NCBI GenBank assembly: GCA_015680685.1
Contig: MNCI01005769.1
Coordinates: 1-64,000, forward strand
Origin: Gnetum montanum
Taxonomy: Eukaryota; Streptophyta; Gnetopsida; Gnetales; Gnetaceae
Direction of reading: 5' to 3'
Length of the DNA: 64,000 nt
Made by a program: the position numbers and the translations under genes. Shown here in pieces: positions 21,921 through 33,072 of this stretch. Under the pieces are notes generated by a model, which had not been told where the DNA came from, did not search any database, and was given only the letters and a program-made list of their open reading frames with translations. The stretch's first letter is position 1. Every line of letters begins with the position of its first letter.

Positions 21921-22860
21921 TTATACATTAACCAATAACTTTTTATCCGGCCTGTCAGGCTTATATATCATCATGGCTCTAGAGGGGAAGGTTGTATGAA
22001 AAATATAAGGTCCTTCCCACAAGGTTTGAAACTTTGTACGTTGTGGTACATGCGTGGGATTCCAATAAAGAACCTTATCTCCTGGTTGGTACCTAAACCT
22101 TCGGATCCTTAAGTCATGATGTTGTTTACTGTGTGCCTTGTGCAACTCATTTAACGATAGTGCAACCAATCTATTCTCGTCTAACATGTTCAAAGTTGCT
22201 AACTGTTGTTTTTGTGCTAGGTCAAGATCCAGGTGAAGTTCGCAAGCCATGGACAGTGTACAGAGCTCATTCTGTATGGGGAGTTTTGGTAGTTTCCCGT
22301 ACACCAACTCATAGGGAGAATATCCTATAGGGAGCTTCCAAGTGGAGCGATACGCCCAAAGAGCGTCGTTTAGTTTCGTGCTCTAGTCTTGCCTAAATTT
22401 GCTAATTGTTCATGTTAATATTCTTGTAATCTCCCTATTAGTAACCTTGGCTTGACCATTAGGTTGGGGGTGGTAAGGTGTGGTTAGTTTATGCTCAACC
22501 CCTAAGCGTTGCATCAGTTTGCGAAAGGTTGCACCCGTAAAATGTGTTCCATTATCAGAAATGAGTGCACATGGCACACCAAACCTGTTAACGATTTGTT
22601 GTTGTACAAATCGTGCAGCTGTAGTTGATGTGCAGTCTGTTACAGCGGCTGCTTCAGCCCATTTGGTTAAGTAATCAATAGCAATGATGATATATGCCTT
22701 TCCATTGAACATTGGTGTAATAGGCCCCATAAAATCTATTCCCCAGATATCGAAGGATTCTAAAGGTTGAATCCATTATTGCAGACCCTCCATTCTAGCA
22801 GTCATTCCACCATCNGTGAGATAAGTAAGAATGCTACTATACCAATTTATTTCCATGAGT
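21921..22860 (-). pseudogene. Integrase of element B, broken at an N
   Basis: The core (22,410-22,730) contains [29 protein letters not shown] and [16 protein letters not shown]. The third acidic residue, expected as Glu in a GQxExxNRE motif, is Lys ([10 protein letters not shown]). The C-terminal part (21,921-22,307) includes PGDKVLYWN. At 22,815 an N interrupts the N-terminal zinc-binding region; compared with element A about 0.2 kb is absent there, including the His/Cys ligands. So the catalytic triad is incomplete and this copy is inactive. Confidence 0.85.
22815..22815. other. Single-N assembly gap inside integrase
   Basis: Comparison with element A (4,150-4,365) shows roughly 0.2 kb of integrase zinc-binding sequence missing exactly at this base, so the N stands for a real gap or mis-join rather than one unknown base. 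Confidence 0.75.
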
Positions 22861-24130
22861 TGATCATTTACTACACCAGCAAAGAGGGTTTCATTAGGAA
22901 AATGGTCAGATACAGCATATTCATCCTCTTTGTTGTCCCAACACAACCAAGATAGGTGATTGGCGACTACAGTCTCAATGCCTTTGCAGTCTACTATTGT
23001 TAAATCGAACTCCTGAAGAATTACCAACCAATGTATGATACGTGGGCTAACTGTTGGCTTGTTCATAAAGAACCTAATTGCACTATGATCTGTATGGACG
23101 TATACTTTGTAACCCAATACATAGTGGCTAAATTTGTCCAGTGCAAACACTACAACCATTAATTCCTTTTCTATAGTCGTGTACTTGAGTTGTGCACCAG
23201 TGATACTCATACTGGCATAGTGGATGTAATAAGGTCATTTTTGTTCATTTAATTATGTCAGTATAGCTCCTAAGGCGTAATTAGATGCATCAGTCATGAT
23301 ATGGAACAACTTAGACTAGTTAGGGGCTTGTAGAATGGGGGTTTTCACAAGCCTTTGTTTGAGGGTTTGGAATGCTCATTCACATTCCCTTGTCCATTCG
23401 AATGGTGCATCTTTTTTCATTAATTCCACCAACGGTTTGGCAACTTTGGAGAAGTTCTCGATAAACCTCCTATAGTAGCCAGTGTGTCCAAGGAATGACC
23501 TAATGTCTTTAATGGTTTTTGGTTGTCGGGTAATTCCTTGGATGACTTTAATTTTTTCCGGGTCCACCTCAATTCTTGATTGTGAAATTTTATGCCCTAG
23601 TACGACGCCCTCTTGAACCATCAAATGGCTCTTCTGCCAGTTGAGCTTTAGGTTGGTTTCAACACATCATTTCAATACTTGCTCTAACCGATCGAGGGCT
23701 TGGTCAAAGCTCGTCCCATAAGTGGAGAAGTCGTTCATGAAGACTTCTACTTCGTTACCTATTTGCTGTTGAAAGATGCTTAGAACTAATCGTTGGAACG
23801 TGGCAGGTGCCTTGCACAAGCCAAATGGCATTTGTTTGTATGCAAACGTTCCCCAAGGACTAGTGAACGTTGTTTTGGCTTGGTCTTCTAGCACAATTCG
23901 TATTTGGTTGTACCCACTATATCCGTCCAGAAAACTGTAATAACGATGCCCTTCTATAGTGTCTAAGACTTGGTCAACAAATGGCAATGGGAAGTGATCT
24001 TTGAATGTTGCCAGATTTAATAGCCTAAAGTCGATAGATACCCTCCATTTACCTCCTTTTTTTGTACAATTACAAGAGGACTAACCCATTCACTATCAGC
24101 GATAGTGTAAATGAACCTAGCCTTGAGAAG
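22830..24130 (-). pseudogene. Reverse transcriptase and RNase H of element B
   Basis: Minus-strand frames show FKDHFPLPFVDQVLDTIEG, YYSFLDGYSGYNQI (first catalytic Asp present), FGLCKAPATFQR, then VEVFMNDFSTYG. The last should be F-M-D-D; its first Asp is Asn. The thumb/connection continues with FLGHTGYYRRFIENFSKVA. RNase H has MTDASNYALGA, a Glu in TTIEKELMVVVFAL, and HTDHSAIRFF. A few in-frame TAG/TAA stops, apparently at Gln codons, split the frame (for example near 23,375 and 23,666). Otherwise well preserved. Confidence 0.9.
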
Positions 24131-24175
24131 CTGCTCTAGCTCCTCTTTCACTATTTGTTTTAACTTCGGGTTCAA

Positions 24176-25216
24176 TCACCTATGGGGTTGCTTACGAGGT
24201 TTCATAGAGGGGTCTGTGTAAATCCAATGCTGGCATATCCTAGGATCTATTCCAGTTAGTTCAGGGTATGACCAGACAAAGGTTGTTGACCACTTGTTTA
24301 TCACCTTTAGCAAACTTTCTTTTTGCTTGGGTGCGAGCTTTGCATTAATGATCACCGATTTTCCGTTTTTAAGGGTCACGTATTCCAAATCGGTGGGCAA
24401 CGGTTTTAAATCTAGGGGCTCTTATTTAAACTCCTCAGGAATCTCCAACTTTCCCCAATTAATATTTTTGGAGTTAAGGGCTGGAAGTTGGCAACAGACT
24501 TGCTCTAATACATCTACGCTTTCAATGTAAGCACTAGTTATTCCCTCAACTAGTTCTATGTAGGTTGTCGAGTTGTTCTCTTTATCAGCCATCAGCCACT
24601 GGGTGTTTTCTTGTTGTGTGGCTGCCGCATATAGGCACTTTTGTATGTCAATATCCCGTGCACATCGATTGCATGCAGGCAATGTTAAACTTCACATCAT
24701 CCATGATTTCTGCATGCAATGACACCCGGTGTCACTGTACACGATGCATGGAACTCTTTTCCTCTTAATTTTCCCAAACATATTTGTCTTGGATATTTCT
24801 AGGGAAAGGTTGCGAATTCCTAAGCATGCATTGATTGTATTTAGCCATGCCCTTCCCATTATAATTGGAAAATCCCCTTTGTCATTGTTTATTTGGATCA
24901 TTAGGAAATCGACTGGATATGACCAACCAACCATAGTGGTAACAATGTCCTCAACCTGTTCCAAAGGAACAATGATGGACTAGTCAGCCAGCTCTAAGCG
25001 AATGTTTCTCTTCTTGAGTGGAGGCAGGTTCCAGGTTTTATACAGTTCTTGTGAGATTAAGTTGACCTCGGAACCTGAGTTGAGGAGAGCATTATGGGGT
25101 TCATTCCCAGTGACTTGGAGGTAAACTAGGGGGACTCCCGGATTCGATAATTTCTTTGGAAGGTGGCCGACCTTGATCCAGTCGGTTACTATATGTGTTA
25201 ACATAATTGTATGCAT
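24176..25216 (-). pseudogene. Aspartic protease and linker of element B
   Basis: Protease frames 24,980-25,216 and 24,692-24,964 read THIVTDWIKVGHLPKKL, then ALLNSGSEVNLIS, then PIIMGRAWL. The active-site D-S-G is N-S-G, a G-to-A change on the coding strand that removes the catalytic Asp. A stop separates the two halves. The linker (24,422-24,682; INWGKLEIPEEF) leads into the RT domain (24,176-24,400). Confidence 0.85.
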
Positions 25217-25219
25217 TGG

Positions 25220-27700
25220 GCGCGATTTCTCTGTCTAAGGGTTTCTCGAAACCTTATTTGGTATGAAGGTGTTTAGATGCTCAACCGCTTGTGAAGGCGA
25301 GGGTTTGGTTGGATTGTTGGTCCTAAGGAAAGGTCTTTTTGGTGTATGATTGTTAGAACCAATTGAGAATTAAGGATTGGGAGCCCTCGCAGTGTTGGGT
25401 TGTCACAGTTGAGTGGGAATTACTCTAGGCTTTGTTGGAGCGATTGGTGGTGGGGATACTGGTGCAAGAGATGCAGATGGATTTGGAGGATAGTGTGGGT
25501 ATGGAGCGTTTCCCATAGGAGAAGGAGTCCTAAAATACTCCTGAACTTGGTAGTAACGTGGACGGTTTATGTGATTCATAGAGTCCTCTGGGGAAATCGG
25601 CTACTGCCCATAATAACCATAAGGATTAGGCTGCCGGTAAGGGTACTATTGTGTTGGCGGTGGCATCCCCCATTACTGTGGGTATTGCCACTATTGATGC
25701 TATCTGATGGGCTGTGGTGGAGTTCCACTTGGATAATACATTAAGGGTTGGTGGAACTGCCTTGGGTTACCTTGTGGATAAGGTAACCTTCAGGGTGTTT
25801 ACTATTGGTTGAGTTTTGGATTAAGCGCATACACCCCAAACTCCTGTAGATGTGAGATGATGGGTCAACATCCCTTAGGATGGTCATAGTGGTAGATCTC
25901 ACATCCACTGTCATCGTCTATGTCAGAGTCCACAGCCACATCGGAGTTAGTGATTTTCCCCTTCCCCTTATTATGTGTAGGGCTTAAATATCTCCGCTTT
26001 GTCTTACCTTTGTCACTACTTTGTTCTACCTTAGACTCTTCTACAATTTTTAAGACAAATTCAATTTTAGAGTCTAAGGAACTCCATATGTCATCTACCT
26101 TAGCCGCTATTTCAATTGTTAATTTTTGGATCAGCAAGGTTTTCCAGTTCACCAACTCTTTAAGTGGTGACTCATCCTCTTCATCCCAAAGTTTCACTCC
26201 CTTCTTTTGAAGAGAGGGATCACAGTTGTACTCTTTTGCACTTTTCCTTTTTCCTAGCTCACCTTCTTCTTTTGTTACTTGTTCCAACAAGCCATGAACT
26301 TCATGGGCTCTAAGTTGTGAGAGTCTCCCTTGGGCGTAAGTCCCAAGGGTTCTTCTAGTTTCATGCCTTAACCCATCCATGATGTGGCGAAGTTGATCCC
26401 ACTGAGCGTACCCATGGCCCGAGCAACGATGTAACAATGTGTAGTAGCAGGCCATGGTAGCATCCAAGGGTTCATGAGTATCTTGCTTCCAGCCTTGGAT
26501 CTACTTACGCAAATTGGACACTTTGGAGTACGTTTGATACTTCTCGTTGAACAGTTCTAGCATCGTACTCCACCTCCTGATGGTTTCCAGTTCTAAGGAC
26601 CGGTACTAACTCTCTGCTTCTTTGGTGAGTGTCCTTGGGAACAACTTAAGTTTTTGCCACTCATTTTTTATATTTTACAAGGCACAGGCATCGTGGAATG
26701 CCTGTAAATGATTTTGCGGATTAGCATTGTATCCCCCCTCAAATTGTGGGATGTTGTTCATGTCTAAGCGCCTGATCCGACTATCCTTTAAATGCCTTGC
26801 AGGAATCCTAACTGCCTCCATTATGTCAAGCATACTTCAGGTTGCGAGTAGGGGCTCGTCATGATCATCTCTTTCATGACGCTTGTGATGTCTGCATTGT
26901 TCCCTACTCTCCCTATGTCCTTGCCCTTATCCTCTCTCTCGACTTTCCCGTCGAGGTCTTTCATTCTTCTTACCTTTATCCTCACCTTTATGTTCATGAT
27001 GGTTGTGCCCAGATGTGGAAGGATAGGGTGAGTCATGTGAAGAAGGGGAACCATCACCATGACGATGTTTCTTGCCTTCTCTTCGGCTGCTACGGCCCCG
27101 ATCATGGTAACGATCTAAGTGCCCGTCCTTAGCATGAGTGGTTGTTCCCTCTGTGAACAATTGGTGTTCACGAGCATCAGAACCAATGTTATGTATCATT
27201 GATCATATATTTTGATACCCAACCTCCTCACCATCGTTAGGAGGGGGAACATGATTTGCTAAAGAACCCATGATAAGGGGTTCCTCATCTCCTATTTCGC
27301 TAAGGATGTGTGGGACCTTGCCCTTCAATAGTGCATGTTGACTCTCCTGCCTTAAGTCCCTCATACATTGGGCATCTGTGGGATGGTAATCCCTCATATC
27401 AAAGTCTTTCGCAATGTATTCAGCATATAGTTTAGTCATGCCAATCTATGCCAAGGCACGGAAAAGCATGCAAGAGATTGATCGGTCTGGGGGTAACATG
27501 ATGTTACCTTGCAAATCTCTCCATCGCAACTGCTCGTCTTGATAGAGGATAAAAGTGAAGTCTGGAATATACCCATCGGGATGAGTATAAACTATCTTGT
27601 ATTGTTTAGGACTTGGCTGATTTTGGTTATGTTTTTTATGTTGCCGACTGTCTCGTGTATGGTCCTTAGGTGGTGAGTTTCTCTTATGAGAAGAAGACAT
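25220..27700 (-). pseudogene. Gag of element B
   Basis: Starts at ATG 27,700 (MSSSHKRNSPPKDHTRDS), 0.11 kb inside the PBS. Successive blocks: N-terminal region with YTHPDGYIPDF and WRDLQGNIMLP; DFDMRDYHPTDAQC; a His/Arg/Glu-rich linker (26,850-27,200); the capsid-like core with TMLELFNEKYQTYSKVSNLR and CYYTLLHRCSGHGYAQWDQL; and a C-terminus with SGCEIYHYDHPKGC and a Pro/Gln-rich tail. Gag packages element RNA in virus-like particles. Stops at about 27,445, 27,199 and several Gln/Trp codons (26,500-26,700) break it. Confidence 0.85.
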
Positions 27701-27810
27701 TGTTATTTGTATGCTAATTTACCGTTATATAAATTTTTTCTTTTGATTAACCCGAAGGTTCATTTAGGCTCACAACGATGTGAGTGATATCCCTTATGTT
27801 CTATTCAAAC

Positions 27811-27834
27811 ACTTAGTCCCCAGCAATGGCGCCA
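27811..27834 (-). other. Primer-binding site of element B, tRNA-Asp type
   Basis: The minus strand reads TGGCGCCATTGCTGGGGACT, close to the complement of the 3' end of plant tRNA-Asp. One base (27,835) separates it from the LTR end, as in E and F. Confidence 0.85.
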
Positions 27835-27835
27835 A

Positions 27836-28670
27836 TGATGAGTGGCGAGGTACCCCTACACTCAACCATACGAAACGAGCATAGCATGAGCAATTCGGTC
27901 AAACTCCACAGACTAAATGCCTACACGTCCCATGGAACACTTGGGGTTAATCATTTGTTGTCTTCCCAGACTTACTTGTAGTTGTCACGGTGTATGGTTA
28001 AGTAAGTCCGAGGTATATGATTTTTATGGTCTTTTATGTGTTTTTCTCCTATGCTATTGAGGTGAAGGGTTGAGAAAGCTAACTAACTCTAACTAAGGAC
28101 TAAGTCTAAATTAACTAGCGTCAACATCCATTCCCACGTACCGTACACATCCTGAACTATGCAACTATGGCTACCAAATGCTAATCGTTACTGGGATCAC
28201 CACACATGCTCGAAGTGGTCGTACTGAGGCACTTAACTAGCCTAAACGTAATGAGCAGCTGATTCCTTGACTAGTCGTACACATTCGTAAATGCTCGTAA
28301 TCAAGTCGTACTCATGCCACGCTACTGCAGGTAATAACTAACAGGTAGGAAATAACATGTAATAACCCTATCCCAGGCACTGCAAGGTTTAACCACAAAG
28401 CTTGTCTTTATTGCCATACACAACTGCGTTCAGGTACAAAGCTGCTCGAATAAAGATCTGTTCACTTGGGGACTCCTACTGCGGGCACATGGACAATATT
28501 CTATCTTTGGAGTGATCAATCTACTAGAGTTTCCCTACTTTAAGCCTAGGATTGGAAATAAGGGGAGTGCTGCCTCTTATTTATAGATTTGGCAGCGGAC
28601 CGTGATATTGGGTACGCAACATCACAGGGGACGACGCGATATCGCGGCTTGTGCATATCGCGTCTCATCA
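27836..28670 (-). mobile_element. 5' LTR of element B
   Basis: 835 bp, TGATG...CATCA ends. Minus-strand TATAAATA at 28,578-28,585 with GCGATATCGC-type palindromes upstream at about 28,600-28,665. Single copy of the 105-bp segment that is duplicated in copies I and D. The outer end abuts a LINE relic at 28,671. Confidence 0.9.
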
Positions 28671-28960
28671 ATTATTGATGAATTAACAAAGAAGATATAA
28701 GATGAAATCCCTTGGTGTATGTTATTTGCAGATGATCTTATATTAGTGGATACATCTTAAGAAAATATTGCTACTAAAATGCAAAAGCGGAGACATGCCA
28801 TGGAATCAAAAAGGCTTAAAAATTAGTAGAGTAGATAGAATATATGGAATGCAATTTTAAAGATAGCATAAACAATGGTAAAATAGAAGTGACTATTTAA
28901 GGAAAAAAAGTCCCTCGTTGCAAACAATTTTGCTACATAAGATCAATTGTGTGATCAAAT
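28671..28960 (+). pseudogene. Non-LTR (LINE) reverse transcriptase fragment
   Basis: The plus strand reads IIDELTKKI, stop, DEIPWCMLFADDLILVDT, then MESKRLKISRVDRIYGMQF. FADDL is the RT catalytic box, and the surrounding residues are typical of plant LINE RTs. NNGKIEV and RCKQF continue to about 28,950. In-frame stops are present. The upstream part is cut off by element B's LTR, and the downstream part resumes at 32,462 beyond element F. Confidence 0.8.
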
Positions 28961-28994
28961 TTGCATTCCATATATTCTATCTACTCTACTAATT
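28821..28994. repeat. Perfect 34-bp inverted repeat with 106-bp loop
   Basis: 28,821-28,854 (AATTAGTAGAGTAGATAGAA...) is the exact reverse complement of 28,961-28,994. The left arm is LINE coding sequence; the right arm replaces LINE sequence at its junction with element F. Perfect identity contrasts with the decayed surroundings. Confidence 0.9.
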
Positions 28995-29155
28995 GAGGAA
29001 AAACGATCAAACAGTGGAGGTAGTTTGAGGTTCAAAGGCACTAGCAATAGGTGTGTGTGAGGGTGTGCTTAAGTTATTGGGCCAGAAGAAGGAAGGTTTC
29101 CATGGCTTGGCTTTCGATTCATTCGGTTGAGTAGCCGGTTGTAGTTTGACAACCC

Positions 29156-31440
29156 TCATAGCATTGCGTTGTTGTGGCTATGGTGGAATTTCCCCCTGCA
29201 TAGGAGGAGTAGGTGGTAACTGAGTGGGGTGCTGTTGAGTAGGGACGACAGGAGAAGGTGATGAAGGATAGTAAAGATGTGGGCTTTCCCCCCTAGGTGA
29301 AGGAGATTGTGGTCGAAAATATTTCGAGGGGGTGGTAGTAATTCTGAAAGGTTGCGTGACTGGAAGAGTCCCGTGGAGAGACTGGTTACTGAACATAGTA
29401 CCCATAGGGATCTGGCTGTCGGTAAGGGTATTGCTGCCTTGGAGATGGCATCGCCCGTGCTTGTGGGTGCTGCCATTGCTGAAAGTGTTCATAAGGTTGC
29501 GGTGGATAATACCCTTGCTACTAGTGGAACTGCCTGGGATTGCCTTGTGGGTAAGGCAACCTTCGGGGTGTTTGCCTCTTTGCCAAACGAGGGTTCAACG
29601 CATATACCCCAAACTCTTGTAGATCTGACACCACGGGACAACACCCCTTAGGATGTTCATATTGGCATATGTCACATTCATTATCTTCCTCTGTATCAGA
29701 GTCTGCAACCTGTTCTGCTACAAAAACTTTGCCCTTACCATTATGATGGGCACATTTATCTTCCTTCTTCCTATGCCGATCACGATCATTACCTTGCTCT
29801 CTGGACTCCTCTACGATCTTCAAAACACTTTGGAATTTTTCGTCCAAAGAGTCCCACATCTTGTCAACCTTTGCAGATATTTCAGAGGCAAATTTCTGTA
29901 GAGGTAAGGTTTTTTGGTTCACCGCTACATCCAGTTGTGATTCCTCCTCTTCTTCACAAAATTGGACCTCCCTCTTTCTAATGGAGGGATCCCGATTAAA
30001 CTCTTCCTCACTTTCCTTCTTTCTGAGTCCCTCCTCTTCTTTAGCAACTTACTTAATGAGGCCCTGCAATTGATGGGCAGTTAGTTCTGATAATCGTCCC
30101 TGGGTGTACATGCCAAGGGTATTTCTAGTTTCAAGGTGGAGCCCATCAATGATATGGCAAAGTTGTGCCTGTTGAGAGTAGCCATGACCAGGGCACCGAT
30201 GTAACAATGAATAGTATCTGCTCATGGCTGCATCCAAGGGCTCATGATTACCTTGCTTCCAGCCCTGGATTTGACATCTTAGATTTGCCACTCTGGAGTA
30301 GGTTTGATACTTGTCATTGAAGATCTCCAGCATCGTACTCCATCTCCTAATTGATTTTGGTTCCAAAGACTAGTACTAACTTTCTGCTTCTTTGATGAGT
30401 GTGCGAGGGAATAGCTTAAGCTTTTGCTAATCATTGTCAATGTTCTATAGGGTGCAAGCATCATGAAACACTTGCAGGTGAGTTTGCGGATCACAATTGT
30501 ATCCCCCTTCAAATCTGGGGATGTTGTTCATGTCAATGCATTTGATCTGGCTATCCTTCAAGTGCCTGTTGGGTATCTGAACTGCCTCAATGATATGAAG
30601 CATGCTTCGAGTAGTCAATAATGGCTCATCTGAGTCATAATCCAGTGGAGGACCATGATGTCTATGATGATTTTGGCTGCCTCTCCTTTCATGATGGTGT
30701 GCCTCGCACGTTTCATCACGCACTTCCTCATGTTGTTCCCTTTGGTCCTTATGATCACCATCGTCTTGCTCCTTTTTACCACGGTTATGATCGGAGTCTG
30801 AACTGGATGAAGGTAGAGGGGAGCAAGAGAATGGAGAAGAGGGGGAGGGATCACAACGCCCTAATGTCAATCTCCCCCTCTGCTCTGATGGCAGCCTCGA
30901 TCTTTCTGCCCATCTTTGCTTGTGTCGTGACTTCTCTTACATGACCCTCCATCCTCCTAAGGATCCCAATCACTTGATTGCTTGTTCTGGATGATGGACT
31001 GAAGGATTTGATGCCCCAGAGGAAGTTTGGCCGAATGGGAATCGTGAAAGATAGGCTCCCCATCGTCCTACAGCCCTTGCAAGAATAAGGGGTTACTGAA
31101 TTTTTTCCCCTTCATGTGTTCATACCGTTCTGCCTACTGCTGGTCTCGTGCCTGTTGGGCCTTAGTGGGATGATAGTCCCAGTAGTCATGGTCCTCCATG
31201 ACGTACTCCACACTGCAGTCCTGGATGCCTAGTCTGGCAAGATTGTGAAATAGCATTCCACGAGCTGATCAGTCATGCGGTAGTATGATGTTGCCTTCCA
31301 TGTCCCGCCATCGCGAATGTTCATCCTGATGTAGGATGAAGGTGAAGTCGGGGACATATTCATTTGGATGCGTTTAGACCACCCAGCATTCTTGTGGCAC
31401 TGGTGGGTTGGATTCATCTCACCTATGAGAAGAAGACATG
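29156..31440 (-). pseudogene. Gag of element F
   Basis: Begins with MSSSHR at about 31,440, followed by PDFTFILHQDEHSRW and MEGNIILP. The His/Arg/Asp-rich linker (30,600-30,870) is followed by NNIPRFEGGYNCDPQTHLQV, a core with TMLEIFNDKYQTYSRVANLR and YYSLLHRCPGHGYSQQAQL, then KGCCPVVSDLQEFGVYALNP and PQGNPRQF, with a Pro-rich tail near 29,200. Stops and frameshifts at about 30,445, 30,060 and 31,060 inactivate it. Protease sequence is not seen. Confidence 0.8.
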
Positions 31441-31582
31441 TTGGATATTAGATAATCCACTAATTGGTGTACCTTACTTTTTACTTAGTCCGCCTACCGT
31501 GTGTAAATTTTACTATCCTGGGTCCGTTCCAACGACGTGAATGATAATTTTTCTAAGGTTAAATGGCGCATGTAAGACTAAC

Positions 31583-31602
31583 AGTCCCCGACAACAGTGC
31601 CA
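31583..31602 (-). other. Primer-binding site of element F
   Basis: Minus strand TGGCACTGTTGTCGGGGACT, a diverged tRNA-Asp-type site one base from the LTR end (31,604). Confidence 0.75.
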
Positions 31603-31603
31603 A

Positions 31604-32461
31604 TGATGAGTGACTAGGTACCCCTAAGCCCAACCATGCGAATCATGGGCATTCACACGCGACTCGGTCGAATTCTGTAGACTATAAGCGCTTTGCATAC
31701 ACCAGAACTTAACCAGCAAAACCTTGTGTTAGAACGGTCATTGCCTCCCCAACCTCACTTTGTGGTGTTCTGATTGCAATGGTTAAGTGAAATTGAGGTA
31801 AATGATTTTTATGGCTTTTTCACTTTATCTTCTAGCATCTAATTCTTGGAATGGATAGTAAGGAATGAAATATTCTGTAATCTATAATTATCCTAATCTA
31901 TATCTTAACTTTTCCTAATATAAGTATCTGATCCCATCTTCTGGGCACATCCTGAGCATCCCCTAACCACTACTGGGCTACCAGACATTAAGCGTTGCTG
32001 GGTTGCCAAGTGTTGGGTTTACGTTCAATATGGTCGTACTTATCGTTTCTACGAACTATAAAAGAGCAATAGCGATTAGAATAACAACAACGGAAACTTA
32101 ATGAACTATTAAAGCATAGAAATATTAAACTATTAAATGCATTAAATGACTAAGTCCAATTGCTACAATGAATGCTTGAAAAGCTTGTTTGTATTGTTGT
32201 TCATGCCAATGGGCTCAGGTACATCAACACTCGAATAAAGAGTCGGACATTTTTCTTACACCTACTGTGAGCACTTGGAAAATATTCTAACTCTCACGGA
32301 AGCAAACTGCAAGAGCTTCGCTACAATTATCAAAAAGGTCCCTAAGTGTGGCAGAGCCCACTTATTTATAGGTTGAAATAGGCTCCGCGTAAACGGGGCC
32401 ACGTATACGAGGTCCCGTATACGCGGCCTAGTCAACGCATCGACCGTTTAGCACTTCATCA
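31604..32461 (-). mobile_element. 5' LTR of element F
   Basis: 858 bp with TGATG...CATCA ends. Minus-strand TATAAATA at 32,363-32,370; U3 has CGTATACG palindromes (about 32,400-32,430). R/U5 landmarks (TGAGCACTTGG, AAATATTCTA) align with the other LTRs. The right outer end joins LINE sequence at 32,462. Confidence 0.85.
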
Positions 32462-32690
32462 GCAACTTAGATGATTTGGACATGTGCAAAGAAGATCAAA
32501 TAATGAGCCTACGAGTAAAGGTTGCTACATCACTATTCTAGGAAAGCTACAAAAAGGAAGATCAAAGAAGACATGGGAAAAATGAATAAATATGATTTAA
32601 ATAAACTATAAAAATAAATTAAGATCTAGCTCTTCGTAGAGGTGAATAGCAAAAAAAAAACTCGTGTAGTTGATCCTATTGTTAAATTAT
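32462..32690 (+). pseudogene. LINE 3' coding end
   Basis: The plus strand reads LRWFGHVQRRSNNEP, then GKLQKGRSKKTWEK and, after a short A tract, TRVVDP. This is the usual C-terminal end of plant LINE RT ORFs (LRWFGH, GRPKKTW, DP). It continues the fragment at 28,671 across element F, with roughly a hundred or more codons lost between. Confidence 0.75.
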
Positions 32691-33072
32691 ATAGTTTTTA
32701 AATTAAATCATATAAAATATTAACTCATGTAGTTTACACTATAAAATCATGATTAAATATTATATAGATAAATAATTTTTAAATTAAAATATTAATAAAC
32801 TATAAAATACTGTTAGTTTTACAAAAATATAAGAGTAAACCAAGCTTAATTCCTTTCATTAACATTTTCAGGGATTTTTATTAATAAGCTATACTACTTA
32901 ATAAAATACATACATATATATTATTCAAGTGAATAAATCAAGGATAACATTTGATATTTGTTGGCCACATGGCATTAATTGTAAATGCAAAGAAAGAAAT
33001 AGAAGTAATGTCACATTAACTATTAAATTTTGACAAACATGCATAGTGAAGGTGAATGTTGATGATACAAGG
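32691..33072. other. No gene; AT-rich spacer
   Basis: Very AT-rich sequence with repeated AAATTA/TTAAAT words. Nothing coding or structured is recognised. It ends in the CAAGG target duplication of the solo LTR. Confidence 0.6.

Larger units (their letters stand above)
19905..28670 (-). mobile_element. Ty3 LTR retrotransposon B, lacking its 3' LTR
   Basis: On the minus strand the order is 5' LTR (28,670-27,836), PBS, gag, protease, RT, RNase H, integrase and 3' non-coding region. This gag-PR-RT-RH-INT order defines Ty3/gypsy elements. It is the most complete pol-bearing copy in the window. The 3' LTR is missing; the copy breaks off at the assembly join near 19,905. A second N sits inside integrase. 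Catalytic Asp to Asn changes in protease and RT and Glu to Lys in integrase show it is inactive. Confidence 0.9.
28995..32461 (-). mobile_element. Ty3 element F: 5' LTR, PBS and gag only
   Basis: On the minus strand: LTR (32,461-31,604), one spacer base, PBS, gag. It ends near 28,995 without protease, pol or a 3' LTR, directly against the inverted repeat. Its U3 carries CGTATACG-type palindromes instead of GCGATATCGC, so it is a distinct subfamily. It sits inside the LINE relic whose 3' end continues at 32,462. Confidence 0.8.

Noticed and set aside
25400-25744. Plus-strand Trp/Arg-rich frame (114 codons)
   Set aside because: Antisense of the Pro/Gln-rich gag tail of element B; CCA/CCC codons become TGG/GGG. 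Same for 29,307-29,651 and 50,227-50,574 (minus).
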